Source: Ancylobacter rudongensis (lineage in GTDB: Bacteria > Pseudomonadota > Alphaproteobacteria > Rhizobiales > Xanthobacteraceae). Taken from it: a DNA stretch of 64,000 nucleotides. Positions 8,514 through 17,244 of the stretch are shown piece after piece. A model generated the notes under the pieces. That model searched no databases. It was not told where the DNA came from and saw nothing but the letters and a program-made list of their open reading frames with translations. A program made the position numbers and the translations under genes. Numbering within the stretch: position 1 is the first letter of the stretch; the number at the start of each line of letters is the position of its first letter. The DNA is taken from the NCBI RefSeq assembly GCF_900100155.1, contig NZ_FMTP01000001.1:620001-684000 (forward strand), read 5' to 3'.

Positions 8514-9080
8514 ATGGAGCCGATCCGAACCGAGCGGTTGATCCTGCGGAATTTCCGCCCCGAGGATGCGCCCGACCTGCTGGCCTATCTGCGGGAACCG
8601 GGCGCCAGCTGCTATCTCTCGCTCAGGCTGGACGATCTCGCGGCGGCGGAGGCCGAGGCGACGACGCGCGCGACCAGCGACGAGTATATCGCCGTCTGCC
8701 TCGCTGCGACCGGCCGGGTGATCGGCGACGTGTTCGCCATGCCGGAGCCACCCGATACCTATTCCGTCGGCTGGAACTTCAATGGCGATTTCGGCGGCGC
8801 GGGCTATGCCACCGAGGCGGCGCGGGCACTGTTCGACCACCTGTTCACGGTGAAGCAGGCCCGCCGCCTCTTTGCCTATGTCGAGGAAGACAACGCCGCC
8901 TCGCGGCGCCTGTGCGAAAGGTTGGGCATGCGCCAGGAGGGGCTGTTCAAGGAGTTCATCTCCTTCCGACAGGATGATAAAGGCGCGCCGGTTTTCGAGA
9001 ACACGATGCAATACGCCATCCTGCGAAAGGAATGGGAGGCGCTGATGCCGCGTCGTTCCGAGGTCGGGGGCGAAACCTAG
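8514..9080 (+). CDS. GNAT-family N-acetyltransferase (RimJ/RimL type)
   Basis: A 188-residue acetyltransferase of the RimJ/RimL group. RTERLILRNFRPEDA at the N-terminus is the usual first strand; GAGYATEAARALFDHLF (near residues 95-111) is the acetyl-CoA binding motif A, and NAASRRLCERLGMRQEG follows as motif B. Relatives acetylate ribosomal protein N-termini, antibiotics or small molecules; the target here is unknown. GGAG lies 9 bases before the ATG at 8514. Its stop overlaps the stop of the converging transglutaminase-like gene by four bases. Confidence 0.85.
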   Translation: MEPIRTERLILRNFRPEDAPDLLAYLREPGASCYLSLRLDDLAAAEAEATTRATSDEYIAVCLAATGRVIGDVFAMPEPPDTYSVGWNFNGDFGGAGYATEAARALFDHLFTVKQARRLFAYVEEDNAASRRLCERLGMRQEGLFKEFISFRQDDKGAPVFENTMQYAILRKEWEALMPRRSEVGGET

Positions 9081-9733
9081 TTCCGCCCGACCGAGAGCGG
9101 CGCCAGCACGTCGCCGAGCGAGACCCAGCTGTCGGTGTCATGCTGGGCCTGGCGCTTGACGAAGCGGTAGCCGGTCTCATGCCACAGCAGGATGGCGGCT
9201 TCCTGGTTGTCGAGCACGAGGTCGCCGCGGTCGGTGACGACGGTGAGGACGGCATGGCCGTCGCCCTTGTGGTCGCGCACCACGGTGACGAGCAGCGTAT
9301 CCCCCGGCCAGCCGAGCGCCACCAGCGTGCGCCGCTTGAGCAGCACATAGTCCTCGCAATCGCCGAACCCGTCGTCGGGATAGGTCCAGCGTTCGATTTC
9401 GCCATAATGTTCGACATCGGTCATCGGCTGGATGCGGCCGTTGATCGCGTCATTGACCTCGCGCAGCTGGGCGTAATTGGCCTCGGTCAGCGCCACCTTG
9501 CCGCCGCTCCCGGCGCGCGGTCCGCAATCGGCGGGGTGCTCGGCACAGAACTGGAAATAGCCCATCGGCACGGTGGTGTGCGCGCCGGCCGCCATGTTGG
9601 CGGCGAAGCTGGAGAGCATCGCCACCGTCTTTTCCGCCTGGGCGGGCGCGGCGTGCGTCAGCACCGCCGCAACGGTTGCCGCAACAATCGCCTGGCCCGC
9701 CGCGAGAAGGGCCCGTTCGAGCCTCTTTTTCAT
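9077..9733 (-). CDS. Bacterial transglutaminase-like cysteine protease (BTLCP)
   Basis: A 218-residue exported protein with the papain-like triad of the BTLCP family: Cys126 in FGDCEDYVLLKR, His160 in GDGHAVLTV and Asp175 in LVLDN. A signal peptide covers residues 1-33 (ending APAQA). I chose ATG 9733 because GAGG lies 6 bases upstream and it opens directly into the basic MKKRLER of the signal; GTG 9754 and ATG 9745 are also in frame. Relatives include LapG, which cuts surface adhesins, but no LapD or adhesin gene lies nearby, so that role is not supported here. Confidence 0.85.
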   Translation of the reverse strand: MKKRLERALLAAGQAIVAATVAAVLTHAAPAQAEKTVAMLSSFAANMAAGAHTTVPMGYFQFCAEHPADCGPRAGSGGKVALTEANYAQLREVNDAINGRIQPMTDVEHYGEIERWTYPDDGFGDCEDYVLLKRRTLVALGWPGDTLLVTVVRDHKGDGHAVLTVVTDRGDLVLDNQEAAILLWHETGYRFVKRQAQHDTDSWVSLGDVLAPLSVGRN

Positions 9734-9964
9734 CGCGTACCTCATCCCTGTCACTGGATGAGAGCTTAGCGCAGAGGGTTTTATACCCGTCTAAGCGATG
9801 CCGAAGATTCGCAACAACGCTGGAGAGGGAATATTAATAGGTTTTTTAGTGGCGTTAACCACGGCAATAGGCAAACTGTTCATCACGCCGCTTAAGCCCC
9901 TGGCAAGGCATGGGGTGCACACGGCGCTTGGGCGCTCACGGCAAGATGCCTTGCCGCCGGGCCT

Positions 9965-10759
9965 GTGCCGGCCTATGTGATCGTCGTGCTCGAACCGCCC
10001 CGCCTTGCCGCCCACAGACGCGAACCCATCCTCAACGTGCCGCCGGTGATCACCGTGCTGGCGGCGGTGATGCTGCTCATCCAGCTCATCCGCGACTGGG
10101 TGGACCTGGAGACCGGGGTCGAGATCCTGGCGCTGTTCGCCTTCATTCCCGCGCGCTTCGACCCCTCGGTGCTGGCCGAGGGCGTGCTACCGGGCGGAAT
10201 GGCAGCGGATATATGGACCTTCGTCACCTATGCCTTCCTGCATGGCGGCTGGGCCCATGTCGGCCTGAACCTCCTGTGGATGCTCGCTTTCGGCACGCCG
10301 GTGGCGCGCCGCTTCGGCGTGCTGCGCTTCCTGCTGTTCTTCGCCGTCACGGCGGCGGCGGGGGCGGCGCTGCATCTTGTGACCCATGAGGGCGAGCTGG
10401 TGCCGATGATCGGCGCCTCGGCGGCCGTGTCGGGCTGCATGGCGGCCGCGCTGCGCTTCATGTTCGCTCAGGAAGGCCGGGGCGCCTGGCGGCCGGGCCT
10501 GATGGAGAACGCGGTGCACGTGCCGGCGCCACCGCTGATGGAGGTGCTGCGCGACCGGCGGGTGATCGGCTTCGTCGCCGTGTGGTTCGTCATCAACCTC
10601 GCCTTCGGTCTCGGCGAGCCGGCCGGTATCGTCGATGGCAGCATCGCCTGGCAGGCGCATATGGGCGGCTTCCTCGCCGGCCTGCTGGCCTTTCCGCTGT
10701 TCGACCCAATCCGGCGCTGGCCGGGCGGCGATCCCTACTCCCGCGCCACGCGGCACTGA
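9965..10759 (+). CDS. Rhomboid family intramembrane serine protease
   Basis: A 264-residue membrane protein with rhomboid motifs. HGGWAHVGLNLLWML (residues 93-107) supplies the conserved His98 and Asn102, GASAAVSG (150-157) holds the catalytic Ser156, and AHMGGFLAG (231-239) holds the catalytic His232. Both active-site residues are present, so it is probably an active protease. The start used is GTG 9965; no strong ribosome site is visible and nearby in-frame GTGs are alternatives. The 231-bp gap upstream is AT-richer than the rest and divergent with the BTLCP gene, so it probably carries both promoters. Confidence 0.9.
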   Translation: MPAYVIVVLEPPRLAAHRREPILNVPPVITVLAAVMLLIQLIRDWVDLETGVEILALFAFIPARFDPSVLAEGVLPGGMAADIWTFVTYAFLHGGWAHVGLNLLWMLAFGTPVARRFGVLRFLLFFAVTAAAGAALHLVTHEGELVPMIGASAAVSGCMAAALRFMFAQEGRGAWRPGLMENAVHVPAPPLMEVLRDRRVIGFVAVWFVINLAFGLGEPAGIVDGSIAWQAHMGGFLAGLLAFPLFDPIRRWPGGDPYSRATRH

Positions 10760-10916
10760 AGCCGCCGAACTGATTGGCGCGGCGCCCCTTGCCTGCCGCA
10801 AGGTTAAAGCGGATCATTCCCGACATGGCTCGCCCGCGCAGCGGGAAGAAGCCGAATGAACGGGTGGCGGACCGCGCAGCGCTCCGTCCGCCCGGACAGC
10901 CGGGAAGGAGGCTTGC

Positions 10917-11348
10917 ATGACGGTTCGGACCATTCTTGAGGAAAAGGGCTTCGACGTTCAGACGATCGCCCCAGAGGCGACGCTGCGCGAAGCGACGGAG
11001 CTTCTCGCCGCCAAGCGTATCGGCGCCATCGTGGTGACGGACCCCGAGCGCCGGGTGGTCGGCATCCTATCGGAGCGCGACGTTGTGCGTGTGGTCGGGC
11101 TGGATGGGCCGGGCCGCTTCGACGACACGGTCGCCTCGGTGATGACCTCGCGGGTCGTCACCTGCGAGGGCAACGAGACCGTCCACCAGATCATGGAGCA
11201 CATGACCGCCGGGCGGTTCCGCCATCTGCCTGTTGTGCAGGGCGGCAAGCTGATCGGCATCATCTCCATCGGCGACGTGGTGAAGCAGCGCCTTGCCGAA
11301 ATGGAGCGGGAGAGCCACGCCATGCGGGAGTACATCCTCTCGGCGTGA
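10917..11348 (+). CDS. Twin CBS-domain protein
   Basis: A 143-residue protein made of two CBS domains (about residues 8-62 and 75-130) and little else. The repeat landmarks GAIVVTDPERRVVGILSERD and RHLPVVQGGKLIGIISIGDV are clear. Such stand-alone Bateman modules bind adenine nucleotides and regulate a partner, usually not encoded next door. A GGAGG site precedes ATG 10917. It converges with hisI, with a dispersed palindromic repeat in the gap. Confidence 0.9.
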   Translation: MTVRTILEEKGFDVQTIAPEATLREATELLAAKRIGAIVVTDPERRVVGILSERDVVRVVGLDGPGRFDDTVASVMTSRVVTCEGNETVHQIMEHMTAGRFRHLPVVQGGKLIGIISIGDVVKQRLAEMERESHAMREYILSA

Positions 11349-11366
11349 GTGCGGCGGTGTCAGTGC

Positions 11367-11457
11367 CTCATCCCGGACGGCCGCAGGCCGCTCCGGGATC
11401 GTGGGCAGGACGGGGAACGATCCCGGCTCCACGGCTTCGCCGCCGGCCGGGATGACG
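11367..11457. repeat. Dispersed palindromic repeat, family 1, copy B
   Basis: A well-preserved unit: TCATCCCGGACGGCCGCAGG at the left, CGATCCCGGCTC in the middle and GCCGGCCGGGATGACG at the right. The outer ends TCATCCCGG and CCGGGATGA are complementary, so the whole element can fold. It starts 18 bases after the CBS gene stop and lies before the converging hisI stop, where it could end both transcripts. Confidence 0.85.
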
Positions 11458-11524
11458 GGCGGACGATGCCATCCCGGCCCGGTCAGCCGGCCGGGGAGAT
11501 GGCTTGAGGGTGCCGGAGTCGGTT

Positions 11525-12025
11525 CTAGAAGCGGGGCGTGTCGGTCTTCTTCGGCACGCCATAGACCTTGGCGGGGTCGAACAGCCGGCCGGCATCGTTT
11601 ACCGAGAGCCGCAGTTCCGGCGACGGCGCGGCGCCGAGCGGCACCGAGCGGAAGAAGCAGGAGCGGTGCCCGGTGTGGCAGGCGGCGCCCGGCACGTCGG
11701 GGCCGAGCGGCGGCATCCGCACCCGCAGCACCACCGCGTCCTGGTCGCAATCGACCCGCAGTTCGACCAGAGTCTGCAGATGGCCGCTTTCCTCGCCCTT
11801 CTTCCACAGACGGCGGCGCGAGCGGCTGTAGTAATGGGCGATGCCGGTCTCGATCGTCAGCGCCAGCGCCTGCGCGTCCATATGCGCGACCATCAGCACG
11901 GTGCCGTCATCGGCGTCGACGGTCACGGCGGTGACGAGGCCATCGGCGTCGAATTTCGGGGAGAGGCGCTCGCCCTCCTCGATCTCCGCCTTGCTGCCGC
12001 GGGGGGCGAAGGAAATGTCGGTCAC
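11525..12025 (-). CDS. hisI: Phosphoribosyl-AMP cyclohydrolase
   Basis: Opens the adenine ring of phosphoribosyl-AMP, step three of histidine synthesis. At 166 residues it is a HisI-only protein with no fused HisE. Landmarks are [12 protein letters not shown] near residue 43, [18 protein letters not shown], the metal-binding DCDQD, and [11 protein letters not shown] with zinc-ligand cysteines. The start is GTG 12025. It lies 22 bases downstream of folE on the same strand, a linkage found in related genomes; the other his genes are not in the window. Confidence 0.95.
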   Translation of the reverse strand: MTDISFAPRGSKAEIEEGERLSPKFDADGLVTAVTVDADDGTVLMVAHMDAQALALTIETGIAHYYSRSRRRLWKKGEESGHLQTLVELRVDCDQDAVVLRVRMPPLGPDVPGAACHTGHRSCFFRSVPLGAAPSPELRLSVNDAGRLFDPAKVYGVPKKTDTPRF

Positions 12026-12047
12026 TTGAGCCTGCGCAGACGCGCGC

Positions 12048-12686
12048 TCACGGACGCATGCCGCGCAGCAGGCTCATGAAGCGAACCTGCTCCTGCGGGT
12101 CGTCGCGGAACACGCCGGTGAACTGGGTGGTGACGGTGGACGCGCCCTGCTTGCGCACGCCGCGCATGGCCATGCACATGTGCTCGGCCTCGATCAATAT
12201 GGCGACGCCGCGCGGCTTCAGGATCTCGTCCATCGCGGTGATGATCTGCGAGGTGAGGTGCTCCTGCGTCTGCAGGCGGCGGGCGAAGATGTCGACGATG
12301 CGGGCGATCTTCGACAGGCCCACCACGCGCTCGACCGGGAAATAGGCGATGTGCGCCTTGCCGACGAAGGGCACCATGTGGTGCTCGCAATGGGAATGGA
12401 ACTCGATGTCGCGCACCATCACCATGTCGTCGAAATTGCCGATCTCGCCGAAGGTGCGGTCGAGAATCGATTCCGGCGCCGCGCGGTAGCCGCTGTACAG
12501 TTCCTCATAGGCGCGCACGACCCGCTTGGGCGTATCGAGCAGGCCCTCGCGCTCGGGATCGTCGCCGGCCCAGGCGATCAGCGTGCGAACGGCGGCCTCC
12601 GCCTCCTCGCGGCTGGGGCGGCGCGCGGCGGACGCCTCCATCTCGCTCTGGGCGCTGCGCATCAGCGATTTAAGCACGGCATCCAT
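12048..12686 (-). CDS. folE: GTP cyclohydrolase I
   Basis: Converts GTP to dihydroneopterin triphosphate, the first step to folate. The 212-residue protein has the zinc ligands Cys100 and His103 in [11 protein letters not shown] and Cys171 in [11 protein letters not shown], so this is the zinc-dependent type IA enzyme. ATG 12686 is preferred over ATG 12707 because GGAG lies 6 bases before it. It heads the folE-hisI unit and is transcribed away from the NifU-like gene across a 254-bp gap. Confidence 0.95.
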   Translation of the reverse strand: MDAVLKSLMRSAQSEMEASAARRPSREEAEAAVRTLIAWAGDDPEREGLLDTPKRVVRAYEELYSGYRAAPESILDRTFGEIGNFDDMVMVRDIEFHSHCEHHMVPFVGKAHIAYFPVERVVGLSKIARIVDIFARRLQTQEHLTSQIITAMDEILKPRGVAILIEAEHMCMAMRGVRKQGASTVTTQFTGVFRDDPQEQVRFMSLLRGMRP

Positions 12687-12940
12687 GACGAACTCCGTTC
12701 GACGCATTCACTGCCGGGCGCCGATGCGTTCCGGTCAAACTCGTCCTACGTGCCAATACCTGCCACGGATCAGCATCATACCAACCATAACCGCCACACG
12801 TGCCTGCTGGAAGGCAGATCGCGCTCGTTGCTTTCGCCCGGCGGCCACCACACCTATATAAGCCAGTGCGGGCAGGCCGCAATCGGGCGAAAGCCGCCCG
12901 TGCGGGGATCAACGCCGCCTTTTGGACGGATCGAACCGGC

Positions 12941-13393
12941 ATGCTGAACGACGTCTATAATCGCCGCATCCTCGAACTGGCGGCCGACATACCACGGCTT
13001 GGCCGACTGGCCGCGCCGGATGCTTCGGCAACGGCGCATTCCCGGCTTTGCGGTTCGACCGTGACCATCGATCTCGCGGTTCGCGACGGCGTGGTGACGG
13101 ATTTCGCCCATGAGGTGCGCGCCTGCGCGCTCGGGCAGGCCTCGTCCTCGGTGATGGGCGCGCTCATTGTCGGCTCGACCGCCGAGGAACTGCGCGCGGT
13201 ACGCGAGGCGATGCGCCTGATGCTGAAGGAGAACGGTCCGCCGCCGCAGGGGCGCTGGGCCGAACTTGCGGTGCTGGAGCCGGTGCGCGACTACAAGGCG
13301 CGCCACGCCTCGACGCTGCTGACTTTCGACGCCGTCGTCGATGCGCTCGGCCAGATCGAGGCGCGGAACGCCGCGAGCGAGGCGGCGGAGTAG
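12941..13393 (+). CDS. NifU-like (SufU/IscU-fold) iron-sulfur scaffold protein
   Basis: A 150-residue protein of the IscU/SufU fold. Two cluster-ligand positions are kept, Cys37 (HSRLCGST) and Cys62 (VRACALGQ). At the third, expected around residue 123, the sequence reads KARHAST with no cysteine. As I recall, this alphaproteobacterial subgroup regularly lacks the third cysteine, so it may bind a cluster differently or act as an accessory factor. ATG 12941 opens the conserved MLNDVYNRRI; the longer open frame upstream is not conserved-looking. A palindromic repeat follows. Confidence 0.85.
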   Translation: MLNDVYNRRILELAADIPRLGRLAAPDASATAHSRLCGSTVTIDLAVRDGVVTDFAHEVRACALGQASSSVMGALIVGSTAEELRAVREAMRLMLKENGPPPQGRWAELAVLEPVRDYKARHASTLLTFDAVVDALGQIEARNAASEAAE

Positions 13394-13407
13394 GCCCATT
13401 CGCTAAC

Positions 13408-13500
13408 CGTCATCCCGGCCGAAGCGAAGCGGAGCGGAGCCGGGACCGCTCCCCGTTCGGTCAGTGACCCCGGATCGGCCTGCGGCCATCCGGGATGACG
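13408..13500. repeat. Dispersed palindromic repeat, family 1, copy C (inverted)
   Basis: Same family as copies A and B but in the opposite orientation: GTCATCCCGGCCGAAGCGAA on the left, GGATCGGCCTGCGGCCATCC toward the right, and closing CGGGATGACG. It fills the space between the NifU-like gene and the converging small secreted protein. Confidence 0.85.
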
Positions 13501-13522
13501 ACGGGTGTTAGACTGATATGGC

Positions 13523-13996
13523 TCAGCGTTCGGTGAAGAAGGTGAACAGCACCTCGTCCTTCTCGCCGGTCAGGCAGAGAAAGCGGTTGGCGGTGTCGGA
13601 GCGGTCGCGTTGAATATAGGCCTCACCCATGATGATGCCCTTGACCGCCGTGTCGCCGAGCTTGTTCTCGGCCTGCGCGATGGTGAGGCCGTCGACGTCG
13701 ATATAGATGTCCTCGATCGAGGGCGACGCCTTCTTGAGCTTGGCCAGCGCATCGGCCTTGCAGGCGGCGACGCGCTGCATGTCCGGGTCGACCTCGGGCG
13801 AGGTGGCGGCAGAAGGCTCGGGCTGGGTGCCACCGGCCGGGCCGGGAGAAACATGCCCCGCTGCCGGGGGTGGTTCCTGATCGGGCGTCTGCTGCGCGGG
13901 CGTCTGCGGTGCGGGCGGCTGCTGGGAGAGCGCGGGGCTCGCCGCGAAGAAAGTGCCGGCCAGCGCCGCCATCGTCCAGATCCTGATTGCCGTCAT
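13523..13996 (-). CDS. Small exported protein of unknown function, Pro/Gln-rich linker
   Basis: A 157-residue protein with a signal peptide (residues 1-24, ending SPALSQ), a disordered Pro/Gln/Ala linker to about residue 70, and a small C-terminal domain. That domain has two cysteines (AACKAD and RFLCLTG) that could form a disulfide. ATG 13996 was chosen because GGGAGAG lies just upstream and the signal peptide begins there; the frame extends to 14038. I do not recognise the family. It is divergent from yidD, with an 89-bp gap. Confidence 0.7.
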   Translation of the reverse strand: MTAIRIWTMAALAGTFFAASPALSQQPPAPQTPAQQTPDQEPPPAAGHVSPGPAGGTQPEPSAATSPEVDPDMQRVAACKADALAKLKKASPSIEDIYIDVDGLTIAQAENKLGDTAVKGIIMGEAYIQRDRSDTANRFLCLTGEKDEVLFTFFTER

Positions 13997-14085
13997 CGCG
14001 CTCTCCCCTGGCGGCCGGCAGCCGTGCCGGTCCTCCACAGGGGAAACGCCGCCGAGTCCGGGCGGTTCCGGGTTAGGGGCGCGGA

Positions 14086-14427
14086 ATGAATGAGCCGCGT
14101 CCTGAAATTAGCGCCGCCGCGCTCATAGCCCGGCTGCCGCGGCTGATGCTGCGGGCGCCGATCCTCGTTTACCGCTACAGCTTCTCCGCCTTCATGGGCC
14201 GGCAGTGCCGCTATCTCCCCACATGTTCGGAATTCGCCGAGGAGGCGATCGAGACGCATGGCGCCTGGGCGGGCGGCTGGATGGCGGCGGGGCGCATCTG
14301 CCGCTGCCATCCCTGGGGCGGGTCCGGCTTTGAGCCGGTGCCGGCCGAATTGCCGCCCAAAGCCGTGTGGTATATGCCGTGGCGCTACGCGCGGGCCCCG
14401 AAGGCGGAGGGCGCGCGCGACACGTGA
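14086..14427 (+). CDS. yidD: Membrane protein insertion efficiency factor
   Basis: YidD is a small inner-membrane-associated protein that assists YidC-dependent insertion. This 113-residue copy has the family core YRYSFSAFMGRQCRYLPTCS, followed by CRCHPWGGSGFEPVP, with the three conserved cysteines in place. It carries about 30 extra N-terminal residues compared with the short E. coli form. It lies 51 bases before thrS on the same strand. Confidence 0.93.
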   Translation: MNEPRPEISAAALIARLPRLMLRAPILVYRYSFSAFMGRQCRYLPTCSEFAEEAIETHGAWAGGWMAAGRICRCHPWGGSGFEPVPAELPPKAVWYMPWRYARAPKAEGARDT

Positions 14428-14478
14428 CCTTGCGAGGCCTACCTGCGTGGTTCGCAGGAGTGGGCAGGAGAAAACGAC

Positions 14479-16440
14479 ATGTCCGATATCAATCTCACCT
14501 TCCCCGATGGCGCCGTCCGAGCCTATGCCTCCGGCACCACCGGCACCGAGGTCGCCGCCTCCATCGCCAAGTCGCTGGCCAAGAAGTCGCTGGCGATGAA
14601 GCTGGACGGGGTGCTGAGCGACCTTTCCGATCCGATCACAGCAGATGCCGCCTTCGAACTCGTCACCCGCGAGAGCCCGGAGGCGCTCGAACTCATCCGC
14701 CACGACGCCGCCCATGTGCTGGCGGAAGCCGTGCAGGCGCTGTGGCCGGGCACCCAGGTGACGATCGGCCCGGTGATCGAGAACGGCTTCTATTACGACT
14801 TCTTCCGCAACGAGCCGTTTACCCCGGACGATTTCGCCGCCATCGAGAAGAAGATGCGCGAGATCATCGCCCGCGACGCGCCCTTCACCAAGGAAGTGTG
14901 GGACCGCGAGGAGACCAAGCGCGTCTTCAAGGAGAAGGGCGAGGCGTTCAAGGTCGAACTGGTGGACGCCATTCCCGCCGACCAGGCGCTGAAGATCTAC
15001 CGTCAGGGCGAGTGGTTCGACCTGTGCCGCGGCCCGCACATGCCGAGCGTCGGCAAGGTGGGCGACGCCTTCAAGCTGATGAAGGTTGCCGGCGCCTATT
15101 GGCGCGGCGACAGCAACAACCAGATGCTGACCCGCATCTACGGCACGGCGTGGCGCACCCGCGAGGAACTCGACGCCTATATCCTCCAGCTGGAGGAGGC
15201 CGAGAAGCGCGACCACCGCCGCCTCGGCCGGGAGATGGACCTGTTCCACTTCCAGGAGGAGGGGCCGGGCGTCGTGTTCTGGCACCCGAAGGGCTGGAAC
15301 CTGTTCCAGAACCTCGTTTCCTACATGCGCCGGCGCCTCGCCGCCGACTATGCGGAGGTGAACGCCCCGCAGGTGCTCGACAAGTCGCTATGGGAAACCT
15401 CGGGCCATTGGGGCTGGTACAAGGACAACATGTTCAAGGTGCAGCCGGCCGGCGATACCGAGGACAATGACCGTGTCTACGCTCTCAAGCCGATGAACTG
15501 CCCCGGCCATGTGCAGATCTTCAAGCACGGGCTGAAGAGCTATCGCGACCTGCCCATGCGCCTCGCCGAGTTCGGCGCGGTGCACCGCTACGAGCCCTCA
15601 GGCGCGTTGCATGGGCTGATGCGGGTGCGCGGCTTTACCCAGGACGACGCCCACATCTTCTGCACCGAGGAGCAGATGGCGGCGGAGTGCCTGAAGATCA
15701 ACGAGCTGATCCTCTCCACCTATGCCGATTTCGGCTTCGAGGAGATCGTGGTCAAGCTCTCCACCCGCCCGGAAAAGCGCGTCGGCTCGGACGCGGTGTG
15801 GGATCACGCCGAGGACGTGATGGGCCGCGTGCTGACCCAGATCGAGGCGGAGTCGGGCGGCAAGATCAAGACCGGCATATTGCCGGGCGAGGGGGCCTTC
15901 TATGGCCCGAAGTTCGAATACACGCTGCGCGACGCGATCGGCCGCGAATGGCAGTGCGGCACGACGCAGGTCGACTTCAACCTGCCGGAGCGCTTCGGCG
16001 CCTTCTATGTCGACGCGGACGGGCAGAAGAAGACCCCGGTGATGATCCACCGTGCCATTTGCGGGTCGATGGAGCGCTTCACCGGCATTTTGATCGAGCA
16101 CCATGCCGGCCATTTCCCGCTCTGGCTGGCGCCGGTGCAGGCGGTGGTGGCGACCATCACCTCCGAGGGCGACGACTACGCGCAGGAAATCGTCGCACTG
16201 GCGAAGAAGCGCGGCCTGCGGGTCGAGCTCGACGTGCGCAACGAGAAGATCAACTACAAGGTGCGCGAGCACTCTCTCGCCAAGGTGCCGGCGCTGATCG
16301 TGGTCGGGCGCAAGGAAGCGGCCGAGCGCACCGTCTCGATCCGACGCCTGGGCTCGCCCAACCAGACCGCGATGACGCTGGACGAGGCGCTGGCGTCGCT
16401 GGTGGCGGAAGCGAGCCCGCCGGACACGCTGCGGGACTGA
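14479..16440 (+). CDS. thrS: Threonine--tRNA ligase
   Basis: Charges tRNA-Thr. The 653-residue protein has the TGS domain (about 1-62), the editing domain with [16 protein letters not shown] and [11 protein letters not shown], and the class II catalytic core: motif 2 around [20 protein letters not shown], the zinc-ligand region [11 protein letters not shown], and motif 3 [16 protein letters not shown]. The anticodon-binding domain closes the protein. A GGAG site lies 9 bases before ATG 14479. Two different dispersed repeats sit just after its stop. Confidence 0.97.
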   Translation: MSDINLTFPDGAVRAYASGTTGTEVAASIAKSLAKKSLAMKLDGVLSDLSDPITADAAFELVTRESPEALELIRHDAAHVLAEAVQALWPGTQVTIGPVIENGFYYDFFRNEPFTPDDFAAIEKKMREIIARDAPFTKEVWDREETKRVFKEKGEAFKVELVDAIPADQALKIYRQGEWFDLCRGPHMPSVGKVGDAFKLMKVAGAYWRGDSNNQMLTRIYGTAWRTREELDAYILQLEEAEKRDHRRLGREMDLFHFQEEGPGVVFWHPKGWNLFQNLVSYMRRRLAADYAEVNAPQVLDKSLWETSGHWGWYKDNMFKVQPAGDTEDNDRVYALKPMNCPGHVQIFKHGLKSYRDLPMRLAEFGAVHRYEPSGALHGLMRVRGFTQDDAHIFCTEEQMAAECLKINELILSTYADFGFEEIVVKLSTRPEKRVGSDAVWDHAEDVMGRVLTQIEAESGGKIKTGILPGEGAFYGPKFEYTLRDAIGREWQCGTTQVDFNLPERFGAFYVDADGQKKTPVMIHRAICGSMERFTGILIEHHAGHFPLWLAPVQAVVATITSEGDDYAQEIVALAKKRGLRVELDVRNEKINYKVREHSLAKVPALIVVGRKEAAERTVSIRRLGSPNQTAMTLDEALASLVAEASPPDTLRD

Positions 16441-16460
16441 GGGCTTCACCCCAAGGAGCC

Positions 16461-16548
16461 GTCATCCCGGATCGGCCTGAGGCCGTCCGGGATCGCACGA
16501 CATCTACCCGCGCTCCCGGCTCTCGCGGGGCTCGGCCGGGATAACGTC
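16461..16548. repeat. Dispersed palindromic repeat, family 1, copy D
   Basis: GTCATCCCGGATCGGCCTGA on the left, GTCCGGGATCG, then CGCTCCCGGCTCTCGCGGGG and a closing GGCCGGGATAACGTCG. It starts 21 bases after thrS and is followed within 30 bases by a repeat of a different family. The gene ahead converges. Confidence 0.8.
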
Positions 16549-16575
16549 GCATTGGGGAGGGGCGCCCGCCCGGCC

Positions 16576-16684
16576 CGTCATCTTGAGGAGCCCGGCGCAG
16601 CCGGGCCTCGAAGGCGTAGACGCTTGCCGCGTCACACCGCCTGCGTGCTTCGAGCCGGCCGCCGGCCGGCACCTCAGCATGACG
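16576..16684. repeat. Dispersed palindromic repeat, family 2
   Basis: The ends CGTCATCTTGAGG and CCTCAGCATGACG are near-perfect inverted copies. Inner arms GCCCGGCGCAGCCGGGC CTCGAAG and CTTCGAGCCGGCC make a second palindrome. This is unlike family 1 (TCATCCCGG) and resembles intergenic mosaic elements common in Rhizobiales genomes. It is the only clear copy in the window. Confidence 0.7.
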
Positions 16685-16712
16685 GCTCGTGGCAGGCGCA
16701 ACGGTCGCCTGG

Positions 16713-17000
16713 CTACTTCTCCGGCGTTTCCGCCGGGCGCACCGGGGTCGGGATCGGCGGCGGCGGGTAGGGCTCGGTCTCGCGACGCAGGCTGGGATTA
16801 CTGGTGGCGCCGGGCACGTTCAGCCGGCGCTGCTGGGGCGTCCAGTAGGAGGGGCCCTGCATCAGGTTCTGGCTGTTCGGACGAACCGAATCACGGCGTT
16901 GAGGCATGTACGGGCTCGGCTTTGTCGTGACCTGGGCCAAGGCGGGCACGGCCACAAGGACCGCTGCCGCCGCGAGAAGGCTCGCTCGAAACATCTTCAT
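16713..17000 (-). CDS. Small exported proline-rich protein of unknown function
   Basis: A 95-residue protein with a signal peptide (MKMFRASLLAAAAVLVAVPA, cut after ALAQ) and a mature part rich in Pro, Arg and Gln that ends in PPPPIPTPVRPAETPEK. The frame is open upstream to 17381, but ATG 17000 opens the signal peptide and the rest is a shadow of the regulator gene on the other strand. There is no recognisable domain. It is divergent from the receiver-phosphatase gene. Confidence 0.7.
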   Translation of the reverse strand: MKMFRASLLAAAAVLVAVPALAQVTTKPSPYMPQRRDSVRPNSQNLMQGPSYWTPQQRRLNVPGATSNPSLRRETEPYPPPPIPTPVRPAETPEK

Positions 17001-17244
17001 CGTTGAACGTCGCGCCTCCCTTGCACCCCTATGTAGGGCGGCGCGGGTCGAACCGCCATGCCTTGCGCGCGCATCGCGCCACCCTCTCCCTACCCCAATA
17101 GGGGCGCGGCGCGGGAATGGCGGAACAGGCAGATTTTGTCGTTGCTTGGCGCCGCTGGCGACGTTGCTAAGGGCGGGCATTGTGTGGATAGTCCGGCCTT
17201 GCCCGCGTCCGGGCAGGGGTTGAGAAGACGGTGGAAGCGCGCTC

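Noticed and set aside
9798-9980. Small plus-strand frame before the rhomboid gene
   Set aside because: Sixty residues with no ribosome site or family, in an AT-richer divergent promoter region.
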